DNA from: Dyadobacter chenhuakuii
Lineage (GTDB): Bacteria > Bacteroidota > Bacteroidia > Cytophagales > Spirosomataceae
Direction of reading: 5' to 3'
Length of the DNA stretch: 64,000 nt
Assembly (NCBI RefSeq): GCF_023821985.2
Contig: NZ_CP098805.1
Location: forward strand, 4,770,501-4,834,500
Shown here: positions 1 to 7,465 of the stretch, piece by piece
Layout of the letters: the number at the start of each line of letters is the position of its first letter
Position numbering within the stretch: the stretch's first letter is position 1
Made by a program: the position numbers and the translations under genes
The notes under the pieces: generated by a model
The model's database searches: none
Told to the model about the DNA's origin: nothing
The model's input: the letters and a program-made list of their open reading frames with translations, nothing else

Positions 1-105
1 ATTTAGTAACAAATTAAGGACAAAATTGTTCAAGATAGTGCCTTAAACAGCTTATCAATGTAATGTTGCGGCATAGTTCGTTTTACTATGCATGACATTT
101 ATTGC

Positions 106-113
106 TATCTTTG
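106..113 (+). promoter_or_regulatory. putative -7 element upstream of accD
   Basis: The octamer TATCTTTG fits the Bacteroidota -7 consensus TAnnTTTG and lies about 70 bases before accD. I see no good -33 element at the usual spacing, so the call rests on the -7 match and its position. Confidence 0.45.
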
Positions 114-139
114 AGGCCAACATTCATCATGAAAAGCAG

Positions 140-166
140 TTAAAAATCTGATATTCAGATTTTTAA
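140..166 (+). promoter_or_regulatory. perfect inverted repeat in the accD leader
   Basis: Two 12-base arms (140-151 and 155-166) are exact reverse complements around a 3-base spacer, giving an A-rich/T-rich hairpin that ends 19 bases before the accD start. It lies downstream of the putative -7 element at 106-113, so it would be in the accD 5' leader. It could be a weak terminator or attenuator, or the end of an upstream gene outside the window. Confidence 0.55.
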
Positions 167-185
167 AATTAACTCACGTAATAGT

Positions 186-1028
186 ATGTCCTGGTTTATT
201 CGTAAAGAGAAAGGTATTAATACACCCACCGAAATGAAGCGTGAAGCTCCTGACGGTTTATGGTACCAGTGTTCTAATTGTAAAAAAATTACGCCTACCA
301 GAGAGCATAAGCAGAATGCGTTCACTTGTCCGCATTGCAATTATCACGAAAAGGTGGGTTCTGATGTTTATTTCAACCTGTTATTCGATGATAATGAGTT
401 TATAGAGCTCGACGAAAATCTCATGTCGGGCGACCCGCTTCATTTTGTTGATACAAAAGCTTACCCCGACCGCATTAAGTCCACAATGCAGAAAACGGGT
501 TTAAAAGATGCGGTCAGGACAGGTCACGGCAAGATGAATGAGCTGGACATTGTGATCGCTTGTATGGATTTCAATTTCATTGGCGGATCTATGGGTTCGG
601 TTGTGGGGGAGAAGATCGCCCGTGCGATTACATATGCATTGGAGCACAAGCACCCGTTCCTGATGATCTCAAAATCGGGTGGAGCGCGGATGATGGAAGC
701 TGGATTTTCACTGATGCAAATGGCAAAGACTTCTGCTCGTTTGGCACAACTATCGGAAGCAAAAATTCCATATATATCACTTTTGACGGATCCTACAACG
801 GGCGGTGTTACTGCATCCTACGCAATGTTGGGCGACTTCAACATTTCAGAACCAGAAGCGTTGATCGGTTTTGCAGGCCCGCGCGTAATTCGTGAAACCA
901 TTGGTAAAGATTTGCCAAAAGGATTTCAAAGCGCTGAATTTGTTCTGGAACACGGCTTCCTGGATTTCATTGTGGACCGCAAAGACCTGAAAGATAAATT
1001 AACCAGCCTGCTTACCATGCTTCGTTGA
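186..1028 (+). CDS. accD: acetyl-CoA carboxylase carboxyltransferase subunit beta
   Basis: AccD is the beta subunit of acetyl-CoA carboxyltransferase, which transfers the carboxyl group from carboxybiotin-BCCP to acetyl-CoA to make malonyl-CoA for fatty acid synthesis in the cytosol. The 280-residue protein has the expected N-terminal zinc ribbon (Cys29, Cys32, Cys48, Cys51) and then the crotonase-like carboxyltransferase domain, with the glycine-rich SKSGGARM and DPTTGGV segments that bind acetyl-CoA. Length is normal for the family. Its partner accA is not in the window. Only one base separates it from the radical SAM gene downstream, so the two are probably co-transcribed. A terminator-like inverted repeat in its leader may control expression. 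Confidence 0.96.
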   Translation: MSWFIRKEKGINTPTEMKREAPDGLWYQCSNCKKITPTREHKQNAFTCPHCNYHEKVGSDVYFNLLFDDNEFIELDENLMSGDPLHFVDTKAYPDRIKSTMQKTGLKDAVRTGHGKMNELDIVIACMDFNFIGGSMGSVVGEKIARAITYALEHKHPFLMISKSGGARMMEAGFSLMQMAKTSARLAQLSEAKIPYISLLTDPTTGGVTASYAMLGDFNISEPEALIGFAGPRVIRETIGKDLPKGFQSAEFVLEHGFLDFIVDRKDLKDKLTSLLTMLR

Positions 1029-1029
1029 T

Positions 1030-2007
1030 ATGCGTTTGATTTCCCATCCGGTCCTTTGCAATTACTACGTGACTTATCGCTGCAATGCATCATGTGGTTT
1101 CTGCGACATTTGGGAAAAGCCTTCGCCCTACATTACGGTTGAGAATTTAAGAGAAAATTTAAGGGATCTGAAAAAGCTGGGCGTTAAGGTCATCGACTTT
1201 ACCGGCGGCGAACCACTGCTTCACCGGCAGCTGGATGTGCTCTTAAAAGAAGCCAAAGACTACGGCATGATCACTACGGTGACCAGCAACGGACTACTTT
1301 ATCCAAAACAAGCGGAAAAGCTCCGTGGCCTCATTGATATGCTCCACTTCTCGCTCGATTCCCCGGACCGCGATGAGCATGATAAATCGAGAAATGTGAA
1401 GTGCTTTGATAAGGTGATGGAATCCATAGCGATCGCTAAATCACTAGGCGAACGCCCGGACATTATCTTTACGGTTTTTGAAAATAATGTTAATCAAATC
1501 CGGCAGCTTTGGGAAGAAGTTTGTTTACCCAATGATCTGATTCTGATCTTAAACCCTGTTTTTGAATACAACAATGTCGGCTCAAATCTTTCGAAAGAAA
1601 CATTGAACGAGCTGACATGGTGGGGAAAACAGAAGAACATTTACCTTAACGAAGCATTCATCCAATTGCGGCTCGATGGCGGAAACCACGTCGAAGATCC
1701 GGTGTGCAAAGCGGCCAGCACAACTATTGTCATCTCTCCCGAAAACAAGCTCGTTTTGCCCTGTTATCATTTGGGCCTGAAAGATTTTCCTATCGAAGGA
1801 AATCTCTTCGATCTCTATCATTCCGACGAAGTCCAAAAGCTCGTAGCATTGGAAGGCAAATTACCGGCATGCGAAAGCTGCGCAATCAATTGCTATATGC
1901 AGCCCTCATTTGCCGTGGAAATGAATAAATACTGGTGGAAAGCGCTTCCCAGCACCATTAAGTATAACCGCATTAAAGGGACCTGGAAGCAGATGGTGCG
2001 GTTTTAG
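1030..2007 (+). CDS. radical SAM protein with SPASM-like C-terminal cysteines
   Basis: This 325-residue protein has the radical SAM signature at the N-terminus (Cys18, Cys22, Cys25 in CNASCGFC), followed by the TGGEPLL glycine-rich SAM-binding strand. A cluster of C-terminal cysteines (CESCAINCY, near residue 285) resembles an auxiliary Fe-S cluster domain of the SPASM/twitch type. Such enzymes use a 5'-deoxyadenosyl radical to modify peptides, cofactors or lipids, and the substrate cannot be told from sequence. It starts one base after the accD stop, which suggests co-transcription and possibly a role tied to lipid or envelope synthesis. That role is inference. Confidence 0.85.
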   Translation: MRLISHPVLCNYYVTYRCNASCGFCDIWEKPSPYITVENLRENLRDLKKLGVKVIDFTGGEPLLHRQLDVLLKEAKDYGMITTVTSNGLLYPKQAEKLRGLIDMLHFSLDSPDRDEHDKSRNVKCFDKVMESIAIAKSLGERPDIIFTVFENNVNQIRQLWEEVCLPNDLILILNPVFEYNNVGSNLSKETLNELTWWGKQKNIYLNEAFIQLRLDGGNHVEDPVCKAASTTIVISPENKLVLPCYHLGLKDFPIEGNLFDLYHSDEVQKLVALEGKLPACESCAINCYMQPSFAVEMNKYWWKALPSTIKYNRIKGTWKQMVRF

Positions 2008-2008
2008 T

Positions 2009-2488
2009 TTATAAGCAGCCTTCTTTTCTTCGCGTGTCTGTTATGGAGGTTATTTTCCAGGTATTAGCGATTTTTATCAATGTGAAAACATTCACGCCGC
2101 AATGTGAGAATTTCTCCCCCAGGAAGAATTTATAAGGAGCCCACACAATGGCCATTGGCCCATCTACTGAAATGTTCACTTTATAAATCTGCTCATCCCA
2201 CTTTTCTGAATGTGGTTTACCCACGGCTTTAACAAATCCGTCGATTGAGCTTTTCTTAATCGCAATGGAATCCTTTGGATTTTCCGGCACCGACATCATT
2301 GTGCTGCCTAGCGCAAAGGCATTTCGCACTTTCGTTGAGTCTCCTTCGCGCATTCCGTCAAACAATGCATTTACAGTGCTCATAATGCGAGGATCATATT
2401 CCTGGCTGAATGCGCTGTTTGCAAAGAAAAACATTGAGATCATCGTCAGGACGAATCTCAGACGGTTCATGTGTGCATGCTTTTTCAT
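2009..2488 (-). CDS. secreted NTF2-like (lumazine-binding-like) hypothetical protein
   Basis: This minus-strand gene encodes about 159 residues. An N-terminal signal peptide (hydrophobic segment ending near NSAFSQ) precedes a small domain that looks like the NTF2/SnoaL-like fold, of the kind often annotated as putative lumazine-binding: an N-terminal helix with VNALFDGMREGDS, a central AIVWAPYKFF strand and a C-terminal WKITSITDTRR strand. The chosen start at 2488 gives a proper signal peptide; Met at 2470 is an alternative. Extending further upstream would run into smpB and adds nothing sensible. It converges on the radical SAM gene (one base between stops) and is divergent from smpB. Function unknown; proteins of this kind in Bacteroidota are usually periplasmic or lipoprotein-like. 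Confidence 0.7.
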   Translation of the reverse strand: MKKHAHMNRLRFVLTMISMFFFANSAFSQEYDPRIMSTVNALFDGMREGDSTKVRNAFALGSTMMSVPENPKDSIAIKKSSIDGFVKAVGKPHSEKWDEQIYKVNISVDGPMAIVWAPYKFFLGEKFSHCGVNVFTLIKIANTWKITSITDTRRKEGCL

Positions 2489-2491
2489 TAA

Positions 2492-2522
2492 TTGGTATAG
2501 TTTTAACAAAAGCTTAATTTTG
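2492..2522 (+). promoter_or_regulatory. putative smpB promoter
   Basis: TTG at 2492-2494 and TAATTTTG at 2515-2522 are separated by 20 bases, matching the Bacteroidota -33/-7 arrangement. The predicted transcript start just downstream favours the ATG at 2549 over the in-frame TTG at 2531 as the smpB start. Confidence 0.6.
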
Positions 2523-2548
2523 AGCCCCTTTTGAATTTGAGAATTAAT

Positions 2549-3007
2549 ATGTCTGAAAAAATAGTTAAAAAAGTAGATATAAAAAACCGCAAGGCCTCCT
2601 TCGAATATTTCTTCCTGGAAGAGTTTACGACCGGAATGGTGCTGACCGGAACAGAGATAAAGTCGATCCGGCAAGGCAAAGTGAATTTCCAGGATGCATA
2701 CTGTCTGTTTATGGACGGAGAGCTTTATATCAGGAGCCTGCACATTTCCCCTTATACGGAAGGGACACATTACAATCACGACCCAATGCGTGACCGTAAA
2801 TTACTCATTACCAAGAGAGAACGCCGGAAGTTGAATGAGAATCTGAAAGATCAGGGCTTAACGATCATTCCGGTAAGGCTTTTTACCAGCGAGCGCGGGC
2901 TGGCGAAGTTGCACATTGCTTTGGCCAAAGGTAAAAAGTTGTACGACAAGCGCGATTCCATCAAAGAAAAGGACATGAAGCGCGAAACGGATCGCATGAA
3001 TCTTTAG
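2549..3007 (+). CDS. smpB: SsrA-binding protein SmpB
   Basis: SmpB binds tmRNA and delivers it to stalled ribosomes for trans-translation. The 152-residue product has the family order: N-terminal KNRKASFEY, the conserved GTEIKSIR and GKVNFQDAY segments, the HNHDPMRDRKLL-like region (here HYNHDPMRDRKLL), and a basic C-terminal tail with KKLYDKRDSIKEKD that mimics the anticodon arm. The ATG at 2549 is preferred because it lies downstream of the putative promoter at 2492-2522 and gives the usual length; an in-frame TTG at 2531 would add six residues. The tmRNA gene itself is not seen in this window. Confidence 0.96.
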   Translation: MSEKIVKKVDIKNRKASFEYFFLEEFTTGMVLTGTEIKSIRQGKVNFQDAYCLFMDGELYIRSLHISPYTEGTHYNHDPMRDRKLLITKRERRKLNENLKDQGLTIIPVRLFTSERGLAKLHIALAKGKKLYDKRDSIKEKDMKRETDRMNL

Positions 3008-3151
3008 GTAACTATCCTTTACTCTAAAAACAGCTAAATGGGTGATACAGGGCATCTTCTGCAAATTATTTTTTCACAATAATTGAATTTGCGGGCGCGT
3101 TTTGTAAGGTAAAAATTCCTATATTGTCGGAATTAAATACCTCTAGGGCTC

Positions 3152-3661
3152 ATGGGTAAAGTACTGGTTCTTAATCAAGATTATAGTGCGTTAAGTGTTT
3201 GCACCGTTCCAAAGGCGTTTTTATTAGTCTACATGAACAAGGCCGAAATGCTGGCCGAATCGCCGAGACATTATCTCCGAACGGTCAACGATCAGTTTCC
3301 CATGCCCGTTGTCATCCGCCTCAACCGCTACATTCATATTCCATACAGAGGTGTCGTCATGACGAGGCAAAACCTTTTCAAGCGGGACAGTAACCGGTGC
3401 CAATATTGCGGAACACACGATAATCTCACACTAGACCACGTTATTCCCAAATCCAGAGGTGGCAAAACCACCTGGGATAACCTCGCCACTGCCTGCAAGC
3501 GCTGCAATTCAAGAAAAGGAGACCATACACCGGAAGAAGTAGGCATGCCACTTCGCCAGCGCCCTTTCCGTCCTTCGTTTTTAATGTTCATCAGGGATTT
3601 TTCCGGTTTGGCTGATGCAGAATGGCTTCCGTATCTGGGTGTTAAGGAAAGATCATATTAA
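3152..3661 (+). CDS. HNH endonuclease family protein
   Basis: The 169-residue protein carries a C-terminal HNH domain: Cys83 and Cys86, then the LDHVIPKSRGG core (Asp95-His96), Asn110, and the second CxxC (Cys115, Cys118). The cysteine pairs probably hold a structural zinc. The N-terminal 70 residues (VLNQDYSALSV at the start) are typical of a widespread stand-alone HNH family in Bacteroidota with no known physiological role. There is no adjacent methylase, specificity subunit, intron or phage gene, so I would not call it a restriction or homing enzyme. It stands alone between smpB and rpsA. Confidence 0.85.
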   Translation: MGKVLVLNQDYSALSVCTVPKAFLLVYMNKAEMLAESPRHYLRTVNDQFPMPVVIRLNRYIHIPYRGVVMTRQNLFKRDSNRCQYCGTHDNLTLDHVIPKSRGGKTTWDNLATACKRCNSRKGDHTPEEVGMPLRQRPFRPSFLMFIRDFSGLADAEWLPYLGVKERSY

Positions 3662-3763
3662 TTTATAGCCTGAATTTTCCCTTCCGAGAGCTTCAATTCT
3701 TCTCGTCTATCATTGATTTCAAAAAAATCCACTCTTACTAGGGATTTTATTTTGAATAATGCG

Positions 3764-3771
3764 TACTTTTG
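3764..3771 (+). promoter_or_regulatory. putative -7 element of the rpsA promoter
   Basis: TACTTTTG matches TAnnTTTG and lies about 90 bases before rpsA, leaving a long 5' leader. A convincing -33 element at the right distance is not seen. Confidence 0.45.
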
Positions 3772-3859
3772 CGCTCTATTTTTTCAAAAAATACTTGTTT
3801 AACTAATTTTCAGCTATTTAGCTCGGAAGCTGATGTACACAGAGCAATAATTCCTATTT

Positions 3860-5686
3860 ATGTCTAAGGAAAATCAACATCAACCTCTTCCTGATTTCGA
3901 TTGGGATAAAGCAGCAGACAAAGGTTTCGGTACGGGTTATTCAACTGCTGACCGCGATCGTTTCGAACAAATGTATGAGACTACCATTTCTCCTGTTCAG
4001 GAAAAGGAAGTAGTAAAAGGTATTGTAGTAGGTATTACAGACCGTGAAGTGATCCTTAACATCGGTTTCAAATCTGATGGTATCGTATCTTCAAATGAAT
4101 TCCGCGATTTGCCAGGAATGAAAATTGGCGACGAAGTGGAAGTTTACGTAGAAAACCAGGAAGACGCACAGGGTCAGCTTGTTCTTTCACGCAAAAAAGC
4201 AAAAGTTATTACTGCATGGGATAACATTCAGAAATCGTTTGACGAGGATGTGGTTATCGATGCTAACGTGAAGAGAAGAACTAAGGGTGGTCTTATTGTT
4301 GATATATTCGGCATCGAGGCTTTCTTGCCAGGTTCACAAATCGATGTTAAGCCTATCCGCGATTTCGACATTTTTGTTGGAAAGCGTATGGAGGTTAAAG
4401 TTGTTAAGATTAACTACGCAAATGATAACGTAGTTGTATCTCACAAAATATTGATCGAAAAAGATCTTGAAGCACAGCGTCAGCAAATCCTGAACAACCT
4501 TGAAAAAGGTCAGGTTCTGGAAGGCGTTATCAAGAACATGACAAACTTTGGTGTGTTCATTGACCTTGGTGGTGTAGATGGTCTTCTTCACATTACTGAT
4601 ATTTCATGGGGCCGTATCAACCACCCATCTGACCTGCTTGCGCTGGATCAGAAATTGAACGTGGTTGTGTTGGATTTCGACGAAGAGAAAAAACGTATTT
4701 CTCTTGGCTTGAAACAACTTCAGTCTCACCCATGGGATTCTCTTGCAGAAGAAATGCAGGTTGGATCAAAAGTTACAGGACGTATTGTTAATGTTGCTGA
4801 TTACGGCGCATTCCTTGAAATCAAACCAGGTGTTGAAGGTTTGATCCACGTTTCTGAAATGTCATGGTCTCAGCACCTGCGCAATCCTCAGGAATTCATG
4901 AACGTAAATGACGAAATCAGTGCAGTAGTATTGACACTGGATCGTAACGAGCGTAAAATGTCTCTTGGTATTAAGCAATTGACTGAGGATCCTTGGACAC
5001 AAGCTTCGTTGAAAGACAAGTATGCAATCGGAACACGTCACAAAGGAGTAGTTCGCAACCTTACTAACTTTGGCTTGTTCATCGAGCTAGAAGAAGGTAT
5101 CGACGGTCTTGTTCACGTTTCTGACCTTTCATGGACTAAGAAAATCAAACATCCTTCTGACTTCGTGAAAGTAAATGACGAGCTTGAAGTTGTTGTTCTT
5201 GAACTGGATGCGGACAACCGTCGTCTGGCTCTTGGCCACAAACAACTTGAAGAAAACCCATGGGATACTTTCGAAAGCATCTTTGAAGTGGGTTCTGTTC
5301 ATAAATCTACAATTGTTGCAAAAGGTGATAAATTCGCAACCCTTGAACTTCCTTACGGAATCGAAGGCGTTTCGGCTATCAAAAACCTGACGAAAGAAGA
5401 TGGTACAGTGGCAGAAGTAGGTGAAAGCCTTGACTTCACTGTTCTTGAATTCCTGAAAGACGAAAAGAAAATCGTTCTTACGCATTCCAAAGTAACGAAA
5501 GCAGCGCCTGCTCCTGAGGAGAAAAAAGAAGACCGTCCTGCAAAGGCACAATCTTCTGCTCCTGCGAAAAGCGCTCCTTCTTCGGACTCAACAAAAGAAG
5601 GTGAGAAATCAACTTTCGGAGACCTGAGCGTTCTTTCAGCATTGAAAGAACAAATGGAAGAAAGCGAAAAGAAAGGAAAAAAGTAA
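3860..5686 (+). CDS. rpsA: 30S ribosomal protein S1
   Basis: S1 is the large mRNA-binding protein of the small ribosomal subunit. It is especially important in Bacteroidota, where Shine-Dalgarno sequences are rare. The 608-residue product has six S1 (OB-fold) repeats starting near residues 50, 135, 220, 305, 390 and 480. Repeats three to five are the most regular, with NFGVFIDLGG/YGAFLEIKPG/NFGLFIELEEG cores and (I/V)S(W/D) ends. A low-complexity Ala/Pro/Lys/Glu tail follows. Its size and domain number match other Bacteroidota S1 proteins. It is monocistronic, with tRNA-Cys next downstream under its own promoter-like element. Confidence 0.96.
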   Translation: MSKENQHQPLPDFDWDKAADKGFGTGYSTADRDRFEQMYETTISPVQEKEVVKGIVVGITDREVILNIGFKSDGIVSSNEFRDLPGMKIGDEVEVYVENQEDAQGQLVLSRKKAKVITAWDNIQKSFDEDVVIDANVKRRTKGGLIVDIFGIEAFLPGSQIDVKPIRDFDIFVGKRMEVKVVKINYANDNVVVSHKILIEKDLEAQRQQILNNLEKGQVLEGVIKNMTNFGVFIDLGGVDGLLHITDISWGRINHPSDLLALDQKLNVVVLDFDEEKKRISLGLKQLQSHPWDSLAEEMQVGSKVTGRIVNVADYGAFLEIKPGVEGLIHVSEMSWSQHLRNPQEFMNVNDEISAVVLTLDRNERKMSLGIKQLTEDPWTQASLKDKYAIGTRHKGVVRNLTNFGLFIELEEGIDGLVHVSDLSWTKKIKHPSDFVKVNDELEVVVLELDADNRRLALGHKQLEENPWDTFESIFEVGSVHKSTIVAKGDKFATLELPYGIEGVSAIKNLTKEDGTVAEVGESLDFTVLEFLKDEKKIVLTHSKVTKAAPAPEEKKEDRPAKAQSSAPAKSAPSSDSTKEGEKSTFGDLSVLSALKEQMEESEKKGKK

Positions 5687-5716
5687 ACAATAGTGCGGAG
5701 TAGCCAATTTTTTTGA

Positions 5717-5724
5717 TACTTTTG
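5717..5724 (+). promoter_or_regulatory. putative -7 element for tRNA-Cys
   Basis: TACTTTTG, an exact TAnnTTTG match, sits 43 bases upstream of the tRNA-Cys gene. Confidence 0.45.
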
Positions 5725-5767
5725 CACCCGGATTAGCTGCCAGCGAGAGCAGCAGCTAATCCAAATT

Positions 5768-5838
5768 GGTTCCGTGGCCGAGTGGCTAGGCAGAGGTCTG
5801 CAAAACCTCGTACAGCGGTTCGAATCCGCTCGGAACCT
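5768..5838 (+). tRNA. tRNA-Cys (GCA)
   Basis: A full cloverleaf can be drawn. The acceptor arms GGTTCCG (5768-5774) and CGGAACC (5831-5837) pair. The anticodon stem GAGGT/ACCTC encloses the loop CTGCAAA with anticodon GCA at 5800-5802. The T loop is TTCGAAT. The discriminator base is T at 5838 and CCA is not encoded. Confidence 0.95.
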
Positions 5839-5877
5839 CCCGTGCCTTGATGAAATTGGCACACAAATTTATAGTAG

Positions 5878-5929
5878 AAAAATGCCATTTGTTTGAAACC
5901 TCGAAGCTGGTTTCCAAATGGCATTTTTT
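5878..5929 (+). terminator. Rho-independent terminator after tRNA-Cys
   Basis: A long hairpin pairs 5878-5900 with 5909-5929, with a 3-base bulge (892-894) and an 8-base loop, and ends in a T run. It closes the tRNA-Cys transcript. The matching A run on the other side would let it work on the minus strand too. Confidence 0.8.
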
Positions 5930-6039
5930 ATTGCTAAGTATCTGAAAATCAACGAAAAATTCCATCACTCAGTCATCCAAAATATGTGTACAAATTAGAC
6001 AAATTATAAATAAGATAGGTGCCCAAAATATCCCTTAAA

Positions 6040-6047
6040 TACTTTTG
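6040..6047 (+). promoter_or_regulatory. putative -7 element of the act-cox operon
   Basis: TACTTTTG matches TAnnTTTG and lies 55 bases before the actA start. It is the only clear promoter-like element I see before the respiratory block, which then runs about 16.7 kb in one direction with short gaps. Confidence 0.5.
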
Positions 6048-6102
6048 TGGATAAAAAATCGTGAACTAGTTTTGTCTGTTGAAGAATAATGAATAGTTGA
6101 TT

Positions 6103-7419
6103 ATGAATATACCATTCCGAAAGGACGCTAAGTTTTGTTCCTTCTTTAGTTACTCAAAAACATTTATAGCTGCCATCGCCGTGGCTATATTATTAAGTGT
6201 ACCAAGCTTAATATATGCTCAGGACAGCACTGCTGCTGCGGGAGCTGCACCGGCTGCCGGTGCGCCAGCTGGCGGCGGAGATGCTGCCAAAGGCGAGACG
6301 CTTTTCAAAAATAACTGCGCGCAATGCCACGCCGTTACGGATGAACGTGTAGTTGGTCCGGGTCTTAAAGGAGTGAGCGGACGTCATGACTTTGCATGGC
6401 TTTCAAAATGGGTTCGCAATTCCCAGGCTGTCATCGCTTCCGGAGATCCTTATGCCGTTAAGATCTACAACGAGTATTCGAAAGCGCAAATGACAAGCTT
6501 TCCTAACTTATCAGACGATGATATAAAAGGAATCTTCGCTTATATTGATCAAGCTGGAACCGCTGCTCCTGCGGCTGCCGGAGCTCCTGCTGCTGGTGGC
6601 GCTGCTGCCGGTGGTGCTTCTTCACAAGGCGATGGTCCTTCTGATTTGTTTGTGATTGTGCTTGCGGCACTTGTAGTGGTAATGCTTCTGGTGCTTGGAG
6701 TTCTTTTAGTAATTGTATCATTGCTTTCCAAAGCAGTGAGCGGCGAGCCGGGAACAACGGTTGAAAAAGGGGATTTTATGAGTCGCCTGGGCAACTCGCT
6801 GAAAAGAATCGCTTCTGATCCTGCCATTCGTTCTGCTACTATCTGGATCTTTGTTCTGCTTGTTTTAAAAGCAACATTGGACGGTGCGTATAGTGTAGGT
6901 GTGCAACAAGGTTACGCACCAAAACAACCGATTTCATTCTCTCACAAGTTGCATGCAGGTGAATACAAGATTGACTGTAACTATTGCCATACCGGCGTAA
7001 ACCGCGGTAAATCGGCACATATTCCTTCTGCTAACATTTGTATGAACTGCCACGGCGTCATCAAAAAGGAATCACCTGAAATTCAGAAAATTTATACTTC
7101 TATTGAAAACAACCAGCCTATCGAATGGGTAAGGGTGCATAACCTTCCTGATCTGGCCTATTTCAATCACGCTCAGCACGTTAACGTCGGCGGACTTGAA
7201 TGCCAGAACTGTCACGGAGAGGTTGAGAAAATGGAAGTGATCCAGCAACGCTCATCCTTAACAATGGGATGGTGTATCGACTGTCACCGTAAAACGGAGG
7301 TTAATACAAAAGACAACAAGTACTACGATAAGTTGGTACAGCTGCATGCTGGTGAAAGCAAAGAAGCATTGAAAGTTGCTGATATAGGTGGGTTGGAATG
7401 TTCTAAATGCCACTATTAA
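6103..7419 (+). CDS. actA: alternative complex III multiheme cytochrome c subunit (ActA), six CxxCH motifs
   Basis: ActA is the multiheme cytochrome subunit of alternative complex III, a membrane quinol:electron-acceptor oxidoreductase. The 438-residue product has a signal-like hydrophobic segment (residues 19-40) and a first heme motif CAQCH at 72-76 inside a small cytochrome c domain flanked by Ala/Gly-rich linkers. A membrane helix follows near 183-210 and another hydrophobic segment near 245-262. The C-terminal domain has five more heme motifs: CNYCH, CMNCH, CQNCH, CIDCH and CSKCH. Characterised ActA proteins are described as pentaheme, so the N-terminal monoheme domain looks like a fusion. 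I chose ATG 6103 rather than the in-frame TTG at 6097. It is first in the act operon. Confidence 0.9.
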   Translation: MNIPFRKDAKFCSFFSYSKTFIAAIAVAILLSVPSLIYAQDSTAAAGAAPAAGAPAGGGDAAKGETLFKNNCAQCHAVTDERVVGPGLKGVSGRHDFAWLSKWVRNSQAVIASGDPYAVKIYNEYSKAQMTSFPNLSDDDIKGIFAYIDQAGTAAPAAAGAPAAGGAAAGGASSQGDGPSDLFVIVLAALVVVMLLVLGVLLVIVSLLSKAVSGEPGTTVEKGDFMSRLGNSLKRIASDPAIRSATIWIFVLLVLKATLDGAYSVGVQQGYAPKQPISFSHKLHAGEYKIDCNYCHTGVNRGKSAHIPSANICMNCHGVIKKESPEIQKIYTSIENNQPIEWVRVHNLPDLAYFNHAQHVNVGGLECQNCHGEVEKMEVIQQRSSLTMGWCIDCHRKTEVNTKDNKYYDKLVQLHAGESKEALKVADIGGLECSKCHY

Positions 7420-7465
7420 TCAAAACAATATTACCTGATACAACTCATTTGTATTGAATAGTTTT

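Noticed and set aside
3152..3661. HNH protein as part of a restriction or defence system
   Set aside because: Neighbours are smpB and rpsA; there is no methyltransferase, helicase or other defence gene, and this stand-alone family is common in Bacteroidota.
3334..5862. Long open frames antisense to the HNH gene and rpsA
   Set aside because: They lie entirely or mostly opposite well-supported genes, have no recognisable domain and show the biased composition of shadow frames.
6500..6640. Ala/Gly-coding repeat in actA as a tandem repeat or CRISPR-like array
   Set aside because: It is an in-frame low-complexity linker between two domains with irregular units; no spacers or conserved repeats. 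No CRISPR array was seen anywhere in the window.
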